Assembly (NCBI RefSeq): GCF_943734655.1
Contig: NC_071355.1
Coordinates: 32,989,964-33,053,963 of the forward strand
DNA: 64,000 bases
Direction of reading: 5' to 3'
Origin: Sabethes cyaneus
Taxonomy: Eukaryota; Arthropoda; Insecta; Diptera; Culicidae
In this document: positions 55,940-64,000 of the stretch, piece after piece
Layout: each line of letters starts with the position of its first letter
Position numbering within the stretch: the stretch's first letter is position 1
Position numbers and translations under genes: made by a program
The notes under the pieces: generated by a model
What the model was told of the DNA's origin: nothing
Database searches by the model: none
Seen by the model: the letters and a program-made list of their open reading frames with translations, nothing else

Positions 55940-56515
55940 CATGGTGAAAACAGTCTAACAACTGCGTTCGATGCTTTATTCGTACTACCAGCTCCATCCC
56001 GGAGCGAAAAAGTTGGACGACGTCGAACGGACGGTGTTGCACAACCGTAATGTGCAGCAGAAGCTGAAGCCAAAAGCCGAGGGCACGCTGGCATCAGCGT
56101 TCCGCGCCCTGGGCTGAGAGGTCGGAATAGCCGTCCAACCTGGTCAAAATGGGTATTTTTATGTCTGGAAGCCAGTCGAAGCCGTGTACTTGAGTAGCAG
56201 GCAATCACTCAAAAATAGCGGCTTACTTAAAGTGCTGGTGAAAAACATTTTTCCAGCGAAAAGCCAAGACCGTGGTAATAACGGTTTACGAGACCTACTT
56301 AACGCTGCCAGGTACCTAACGATTCCACTAAGGAAATAAATGAGTTCCCGAAGAAGCTCCTTATTCAAGCCACCGTAAACGCGGAGATACACAATATTAA
56401 GTACCTGCCGAAAGTTGCCGCTTTCATCAAGAAGCATCTCATCCGGCCAACTGCGGTAAAGTCGTCCAGCAGTGTGTCGAAGCATTTTTATAGAAGATTC
56501 AAGAATGCTTTGTAG
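55940..56515 (+). pseudogene. probable transposase relic, unassigned
   Basis: Starting at an ATG at 55940 the plus strand reads in shifting frames MVKTVQLRSMLYSYYQLHPGAKK-like, then RNVQQKLKPKAEGTLASAFRALG, YFYVWKPVEAVYLSSRQSLKNSG, and near the end IKYLPKVAAFIKKHLIRPTAVKSSS, FYRRFKNAL. The first block resembles the N-terminal helix-turn-helix of some mosquito ITm transposases; I do not recognise the rest. GC content is higher than in the flanks, as expected for former coding DNA. No intact frame exceeds about 60 codons on this strand. Confidence 0.35.
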
Positions 56516-59500
56516 TTTTTATTCATCAACATCCGAAGTTTCACATTTCACAACTTCGAGTATCGTACTTTTAGTATGTTATTTATTCTTTATAAAAAAT
56601 CTACTGGAATTGAATAGAATTTAATTTGACTTTGAAATATAAATAAATTGAAAATAGTATAAACTATGCACTCAAAACATTCAGCAAATAACTTTTCTGT
56701 TGCATCAAATAACATGAGCCACACTCACTTATGTTTGATCTACATAATTTTGCGTTTTAATTGCTTTGGTGAAAAAAACTGTTTCATGTATTCATGTCCA
56801 TTAGGTTGTCTTACACTACAGCTGTCTTTGCTTTCAATATTTTCCTGCTGAATTGCCTGTTTTCAATTTCATCATGTTTTCTCCATTTGCGTTAATGAGA
56901 CATTAATACAACATATCCTGCATACAGACCTATAGAAACGTGCTCCAAAGCAAGGAGGGTGCTGAAGCTGACATTTATAATTCCTTTCGCGTGTATAATT
57001 TTTTGGGTTAAAAATGTTTTCAACTCAATTTCAGTTCAGTTGTTGACTCTATTTAACGTTGAGTTGCTTATAAAATTTAGTGCTCATGTGAACTCTGCCC
57101 TAGTTATGGCATAAAAGGAAGTCGAGAAAGGCTAACAAAATTTCACGAACCCCACTGCGTTTCGCGTAAAGCAGTGTCCTGAAAAGGCTCAGTTAAAACC
57201 GAACAAAAAAGCCGAAATTGTTTTAAACCTGCAAGGTCGATGTTAACATCTTTTCCATTAATGTTTGAAACAAAAATCCTGAAAGCATACCTTCTTACAA
57301 AATTGCATTTCAAGTGACATTTTTCCTATACCGCTATAAAACTTTCATAGTTTTTACAAAGAAATACCTATCAGAGAAAATATTTTTTTCCCTAAAGTGA
57401 AACTGGATGATGGTGTCAAAAAGGCCTACAAACGTCAACGGTGTCGGGCATGTGTCCCGCATCTGATGATGGGAAAGATTTCGCTAAACATGCCGTCAGA
57501 AGTTGTCCCGAGCACACTAGCAGCTAGGCTCTGTTGTAACGTTTTGGTTCGGCAACATCAGCTTATACCTATAATATAAGTAGGTATACCGGAGCAGAGT
57601 TGAGCTGGGTTGAAATGCACCGATGATGAGCGGAAACGAGAACAAACTGACAGATTTTCCAGTGGATTCACGGATTCCGAACAATGCACGGGTATGAATT
57701 ACCTACGTGTAATTTCGGTCGTGGTTTTGTCTTTGTCGTTGCATTTTCTATTTTATTTCTCTCGTGTCTCTAGTAAAGCAATCAAGATAAAAATATTTAT
57801 TGTTGCTGCTACTATGACTGTGGTTTATTATCATTTTGGGGTTGATCTTCCATTTGTTAGAGTGGCATTAAACTGTTAGTCAAACTTACATGAAAGTAAA
57901 AAAATACCCCTAGAAAAAGATATTGATCGATAACTTCAGTAGCTATTATGACTCCCCACTGACTGGTTTAGTTACATATTTTACGACCATTTCACTCCCC
58001 AATTTACCAGGAAAAAACAACCACCTCCATCGGTCCTAGTGTATGGTTAACTCCAGTCTGGAGGTGGCCTTGTGTAAGCTATTCACCCGAATTTCAATAT
58101 CAGGCACTACTTTCCAATGTGTAAAGTCAATCTATGCTCTTAGCCTCGTCAACTCGGCTATAGCTGCAGGCAATAATTGCAACTTAAATCCCCCGGTTCG
58201 TGGGCGTTCGATTTCCTCAGGTTCAAATTGCCAGTCGGAACGTACGTACATAAGTGTGGAAAGGACAGTCAAATTATTGCGGATTTGCCTTGTGTAAATC
58301 CCGAAAGACAACATTAGCTTTAGCTGGCGTACGGTTGTATCATCAGGAAAAGTGAAATATGTTAGCGTAACGGAACGGAGGATAAGACACACTCGGCGGG
58401 TGCTCGACGGGGGCTGCTTTTGGGGGTTTCACTGCGATAAAACAGACGGTGATTGGGGAAAGCTCGCCGAAAATGGGAAACGTTTTCCCATATGGTTAGA
58501 TCGAATGGTTCGATTTCATCGTCAGCGCGAAGCTCCGTTCGGAAATGGTTATTCCAGTTGGAATACCTAGCGATTATCTTTTCTAGAAATTAAAATTGCG
58601 ATTTGACATCTGGACTGACAAATTTGCGCGTGGGCTGCGGACGTCTTCGGGGACTCGTAGCCAGCACAAACCAAGCCATTTCTGCAAATCGTAATTTTAT
58701 AAATTTTACTCAACTAGTTGTAGGTTAGTTCAATAATGATTAGTTTGCTAACAAATTACACCAGAGAATAATCCGGTGATCCAGCTTTAAAATCCACCGA
58801 CGACACTACACTTTCATTGTAGCATAAAATTAGCAGGATTAGCAGTGTCTCAATTATGATAAACTGCAAACAATCGACCAGGAAAGCAAACCACCAACAA
58901 CAAAAAATAATTCTCATAAACTTTTCCAGACGAAGTCACTTCGTCAGAGAGATACTTCCTAATAAAATATTGATCGGGTGGTTTATGCCCGGCACATTTT
59001 CACTGTACCTAACCTAAAATATGAACCATCAACCACTGTCTAGGAACGGTCTGACAATGGTGACACTTTTCCCCAAGGTGTTACACCAGAAGTAAGCAAG
59101 CGTTCGTTCGAGCGAGTGCTCCTTTGATTGACTAGTCGGAATAGAATCGTGCGGTGCGGTTTGCGGTTGCCTATCTGTACGATGATGGAAAATATACGAC
59201 CAATTCGAATCATAGTTGCCTATTGTTGGTACATTCATGTTGTTGTACATTCTAACAACACATCACATTCGACGGTTTCGGTGTCGCCTTCGTGTAGCTG
59301 TCTAATTGAAATTTGATTACAGTGGTCAGCATTCTCAAAACATTCTCTCCATTCAAATCTAATGACTTAGCGCTTATGAATAGAATGTTTAAATTGACGA
59401 TATTTCAATTGTTTCAATTGATTGTTTAAAATCGAATGTTTAAATTGACAACTTCTCGTACATCCTACTAATGGATGATACTCGTACGTGGAACTGCAGA

Positions 59501-61064
59501 TCCTACGGCAACTTCTCGTACATTCCTTAAGAATGTATACCTGTATGTATATTTTTTTCAAATAATTTTATTCATTCTATGGTCAGTGAATAACTATAAT
59601 GGAGTTAATTATACAGAATTAGTTTTACAAACGAATAGCAAATTTGCTCAAATGAGCGTTTCTGGTAACTCTTTGCAATGCTGGGAGCAATTTCCATTGA
59701 AAGTGGTGAATTTTTCCTAAAACCGACCACGACGCTGCTACCGGCCAGTCGGTCCTCATCGAGCTGCCCAGTTTGAACGGTTGGATGGCAACTTGCGCAA
59801 ACCGGATACCCCGGCTTTCGGTTGCTTTCATTTTGAAAGAAATATCTCCCCATTACGATCGCTACGGGGTATAATTGGCCCCACCGAACGAACGCCGGAT
59901 GGTCCGTGCATTTTGACCCGCACAGATGGCGTGTGCAGAAAATGCAGAGACAAAAACTAGAACATGCAGTTGGTTACATTGTTATTTCTAGCTACGACGA
60001 CGATGGTACGGCAGCGATGCCGCAAGCCATTAATTAAACTGTGCGTGTATTTGCTCAAACAACAAATACCGGATCGCGGAGGGAAACAATATCCATTGTG
60101 CCGAGCCGTCGGTCAAACGAAGTATCACACGTGCTTCTCGAATTGCTAGCGGGTGGGCACGCCGCTGCTGGGTCAATTTAATGAAAAGTCGATCTAAGGT
60201 TTCGGGACCGATTTTATATCGGCGATTTTCGGACGGATGTAGGCCACGTAGATTGGCTTATTAATGATTGTAATTAACCGAGCTAGAATAGGAACAAACA
60301 CTTTTCAATATCAGTTCCATCATTAAATAGAACACAGCTGACCAAACATTGCCGCTGGATACATAATTCTGTCGCATCTATCGATAATAAGGATTGTGCA
60401 ACCGCGGTCAGAATGCTGGCGTTGTAATTTGAACTTACTTGTTTTCTAGCTTCTGGATTAGGATCTGGATTAAATCACTTTTTTGTAAGAGTAATCCAGA
60501 TTATTAATACTTCATCTTATTTAACCTAAAACATAACATTTGCCATGTCATTGCTAGGATAGAGTTCTTAGTCTTTTTCGGAGCTTTCCCTGTGCAGAAA
60601 CATGTTCACAAGAGGGAAAACTCGTTTTGGATCGAAATTGTGCAGAGTCTTTCCTCAGCGGAAGCAGCGGCTAAATAGCACATTGACGGACGGCTTGTGA
60701 CCCGGCAATCTCAATAGTGTTAAAGTATTCAGCCGGATTTCCTGTGCTATGTACATCGTTAAATGTTCGTGCAGGAAGCAGATCAACAGCGGTGTCAGTC
60801 AGCGGTTGGTGGCTACCAATTCGAAAGGAATTATTCCACTCTTCAGCTGGAGTTTCTTTTACTTGATTTGGACTGACTTTTGTTCAAAAGCTGTACTAAA
60901 CAGATATATTTAAGTGATTTACTTCAATCTGTAGGTGAATATTTTTAGGAAATAGCTACAGGTATTAGCATTAAGTTTCGTGAATGGAAAAGTTTGTGGC
61001 TCAAGCACCACGCTCCTCAATATCATTCGGAAGGTATCCTGGCCCGTCTTTTGTCTTTTGCTTG
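56516..61064. other. no gene recognised
   Basis: Short ORFs only. aacttctcgtaca occurs twice at 59450 and 59510, flanking a short insert. 59690-60150 is GC-richer without a convincing frame. I found no repeat boundaries. Confidence 0.35.
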
Positions 61065-61066
61065 TA

Positions 61067-61191
61067 GGGTAACCAACCTATTTTGGACCCCCTCAACAGC
61101 TGTACATAATTTGGACACTTACAGCAAAATCAAATGGAAGTGTCCAAATTATGTACAGCTGCTGATGGGGTCCAAAATAGGTTGGTTACCC
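61067..61191. mobile_element. 125-bp hairpin MITE with TA target duplication
   Basis: GGGTAACCAACCTATTTTGG at 61067 is the exact inverse of the right end, and a second inverted pair (cagctgtacataatttggac / gtccaaattatgtacagctg) lies inside, so nearly the whole element folds. TA is present at 61065-61066 and 61192-61193. TA duplication and size fit a Tc1/mariner-type MITE. Confidence 0.8.
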
Positions 61192-61289
61192 TATCATCAT
61201 TTAGAGAGGAAGGGAACTCAGAAGGAGCACCCAACATAGTTCTGGCCATTCAAAGTCTCTACTTTGCGCCTCTAAGTAGCTATATCTTA

Positions 61290-63916
61290 CTTATTCACTT
61301 TGTTGGCTTGCCGTCCTAAGACAAAACCTAATGAACAAAGTTTCTCCAATTCCTTGGACACCGAGTATTCTCCGTCAGATTTCGCTCTACCTGATCTAAC
61401 CATCTTGCTCGCTGCGATCCTGGTTGTCTTGTTCCTACCGGATTTGAGGCAAACATTATCTTTGCAGGGGTCCGGCATTCTTGTAGCATGTCCTGCCCAT
61501 CGTATCAGTCCAGTTTTAGCCACCTTTTGAATACTGGGTTCGCCATAGAGCTGTACGAGTTCATGATTCATCCGCCTCCATCCGCTTCATGCCCGTAGAG
61601 AACAACCGGTCTAATAAGCGTCTTGCATAGGGTACACTTTGTACCAAGAGCGTAGTCTATTCGATCGCAATTTACTTATGAAGCCCATAGCAAGCACGAC
61701 TTCCGCTAATAGTATGCCTCCGAATCTTACGACTGGTGTCATTATCTTCCAGGTAGACTAATTGTTCGACTACCTCAAACTCATCGCCGTACATTGTTAC
61801 ATTAGTGTCCAAGCGGCGACGGTTGGCCTCGGTTTAGTTTGATGTACTGTTCAGCCACCGCCACAGATGTTCTGCCGATAATATCCATGTCATCGGCAAA
61901 GCAGACGAATTGACTAGATTTGTTGAATATCGTGCCCCGCGTGTTGATATCCGCTCGGTTCATAACACCTTAGAGCGCTATGTTGAACAGCATGCACCTT
62001 GACGAAGCTCTCTGTGTGATTCGAATTAACTTAACAACCCACCCGAAATCTTTCCGGTCGATGGTATCATACGCGGCTTTGAAGTCAACGAATAAATGAT
62101 GCGTGGGAACTCTGTATTCACGGTCCTTTTGGAGGATTTGCCGCAGTGTAAATATTTGATCCGTTGTAGACCGACTTTCGACGAAGCCGGCTTGATAAGC
62201 TCCCACTAATCTATTCGCAATTGGTGATAGTTGGCGGAAAATGATTTGGGACAGCACTTTATAGGCGGCATTGATAACGGTGATCGCTCGATAGTTCTCA
62301 CAGTCCAACTTGTCGCTCTTTTTATAGATCGGGCAGATAACCCCATCTTTCCACTCCTCCGGTAGCTGTTCCGTATCCCAAATTCTAACAATTAGTCGGT
62401 GAAGACAAACGGTCAGCTTTTCTGGTCCCATTTTAATAAGCTCCGCTCCGATGCCATCTTTTCCAGCTGACTTGTTGTTCTTTAGCTGCATGATGGCCTT
62501 CTTAACTTCGCCTATCGTTGGGGCTGGCACCTCTTCCCCGTTTGTTGCACCGTCGAAATCGCTTTCCCAGCCGCCATGGTTATCCGCCTGGGCGCTGTTC
62601 AGGTGTTTATCGAAGTGCTGCTTCCACCTATCGGTCACCTCACGATCGTCCGTCAGAATACTGCCAGTCTTATCCCGACACATTTCGGCTCGCGGCACAA
62701 AGCCTTTGCGGGATTCGTCCAGTTTCTGGTAGAACTTTCGCGTTTCTTAAGAACGATGCAGCTGCTCCAACTCTGCATATTCCTGCTCTTCCAGGTAGCG
62801 CTTTTTCTCCCGAAAGATTTGGTTCCGCTGCATCTTCTTCTGTTTGTGTCTTTCCACGTTCTGTCGTGTGGCACTGCGCATCTTGGCCGCCCGCGCAGCC
62901 TTCTCTTCATCCATCACCCTCCTACATTGATCGTCAAACCAATCGTTCCGCTGATTCCGGGCCACATGCCCGATGGAGCTCTCCGCTATACTGCTGATGG
63001 CTGTTTTGATAGTGTTCCAACAGTTCTCGTGATGGGCTTTGTCCAGCTCGTTCTCTTCCGGCAGCGCAGCTTCGAGTGAATGCGCGTAGTTTGCGGCGAC
63101 GTCTGGTTGCTTCAGCCACGCGAGATCTAACCGAGGCTGGCGTCAGTACCGAATGTTGTTCACAACGGAGAGTCTTGGGCGCATCTTAACCATCACTACG
63201 TAGTGGTCCGAGTCAACGTTAACGCTTCGATAGGATCTGACGTCGATAATGTCTGAGAAGTAACGACTGTCGATCAAAACGTGGACGATCTGTGATTCTG
63301 TCTGATTTGGTGACCTCCAGGTGTACTTGTGATGGATTCTATGCTGGAAAAAGATACTACGTACGGCCATGTTCTTGGAGGCGGCAAAGTCGATAAGTCT
63401 TAGGCCCATTTCATTGGTCCGTGGGTGTGCACTTAACATCCCAATCACCGGTTTGTATTCCTATTCCTGGCCGACCTGAGCATTGAAATCCCCGTTGACG
63501 ATCTTGATATCATGTTTTGGGCAGCGGTCGTATTCACTCTCCAACTGCGCGTAGAATTCATCCTTGCCGTCATCGGTACTTCTGAGGTGAGGGCTGTGCA
63601 CGTTGATGATGCTTATATTGAAGAATCGGCCCTTGATCCTCAACCTGCACATTCGAGGATTGATTGGCCACTACCCAATTACCCGTTTCCGCATCTCGCC
63701 CATCACTATGAAAGCTGTACCCAGTTCGTGTGTGTTGTCGCAGCTCTGGTAGATGGTATGTCCATATCTGAACGCACGTACCGTTGAGCTCTTCCAGCAC
63801 ACCTCCTGCAGCGTTACGACGTCGAACTTGCGGCTCTTCAATACGTCGGAGAGCACTCGAATGCTTCCTTGGAAGTTGAGAGATCGGCAGTTCCACGTCC
63901 CGAGTTTCCAATCCAT
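61290..63916 (-). pseudogene. RTE endonuclease/reverse transcriptase, broken ORF (copy I)
   Basis: Domains on the minus strand: endonuclease from 63916 (VVTLQEVCWKSS, then CRLRIKGRFFNISIINVHSPH, VNGDFNAQVGQE with the catalytic NGDFN block, HKYTWRSPNQTESQIVHVLIDS, SVNVDSDHYVVMV); linker with NDWFDDQCRRVMDEEKAARAAK; a 242-codon RT frame at 62698-61970 (RAEMCRDKTGSILTDDREVTDRWKQHFDKHL, LKNNKSAGKDGIGAELIKMGPEKL, PEEWKDGVICPIYKKSDKLDCENYRAITVINAAYKVLSQ, LFVDFKAAYDTIDR); motif C FADDMDII near 61900 in another frame; C-terminal RMNHELVQLYGEPSIQKVAKTG near 61560. At least six frame changes. Confidence 0.85.
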
Positions 63917-63990
63917 AGTCCTTTTTCGTCGCGTAGGTCTATTTCAATTGTTCCAGTAAGAATTTATTTGTTCTTCGTTCCGTGCTTTAG
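61290..63990 (-). mobile_element. RTE-type LINE (copy I), nearly full length, minus strand
   Basis: The endonuclease starts at 63916 on the minus strand (MDWKLGTWNCRSLNFQGS) and the C-terminus and TAAG-type tail lie near 61290 (aataagtaag). Upstream of 63916 the sequence still resembles the leader of the copy at 27783 (cgcgacgaaaaaggactatg), so the 5' end may lie outside the window. It shares its subfamily with 7845 and 27783. Confidence 0.82.
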
Positions 63991-64000
63991 TATTTTTCGT

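Noticed and set aside
62451..63079. Long plus-strand ORFs at the right end
   Set aside because: The minus strand carries clear RTE motifs; these are shadows.

Overview
The window looks like intron-rich, transposon-dominated insect DNA, most likely from a culicine mosquito such as Aedes. That host call is an inference from repeat content: RTE-type and Jockey/I-type LINEs, BEL-type LTR DNA with a PHD-finger gag, IS630/Tc1/mariner (ITm) relics, hAT-like elements and a Penelope-type repeat family. I see no bacterial signals, tRNA or rRNA genes.

One host gene is well supported. It is on the minus strand: five exons (24113-23876, 12998-12747, 12681-12078, 11950-11835, 11691-11510) join with matching phases into 464 uninterrupted codons. 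The product has a Ser/Thr/Pro-rich N-terminal part, one membrane segment, a long Gln/His-rich cytoplasmic tail and a conserved-looking end. The 11510 donor is open, so the gene continues towards or past the left edge. The 10.9-kb intron between the first two recognised exons is packed with nested transposons. A histone H2A pseudogene lies at 1440-1720. A pair of unrecognised ORFs lies at 22286-23006.

Layout: 1-3 kb, H2A relic and LINE scraps; 3172-6654, a near-full-length RTE element with 12-bp target duplications, inserted in an older LINE and itself interrupted by a palindromic Penelope-like element; 7.8-11.3 kb, a second RTE, an RNase H relic and an ITm transposase relic; 11.5-24.1 kb, the host gene, whose big intron holds a BEL element (13932-18227, TSD GCAGT) nested in a Jockey-like LINE, an RTE relic and a TIR element carrying a LINE; 27-32 kb, mariner, RTE and SINE relics; 33.2-35.7 kb, an ITm transposon split by a hAT relic; 36.5-42.5 kb, mostly unannotatable sequence with the second Penelope-like palindrome; 42.5-48 kb, the third Penelope-like copy, microsatellites, a large fold-back, a SINE and a TIR element with RTE cargo; 51.9-55.6 kb, a 12-bp minisatellite split by another TIR element with RTE cargo; 61-64 kb, a hairpin MITE and a minus-strand RTE copy.

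The most striking signal is the Penelope-like family. Three copies (3797-4070, 39106-39384, 42566-42793) are palindromes with a one-sided tail of about 35 nt and 9-11 bp target duplications. Their arms encode 45-nt sequences that match the hammerhead ribozyme core with complementary stems I and II and a very short stem III. A fourth, diverged ribozyme-like relic sits in the host intron near 13.27 kb.
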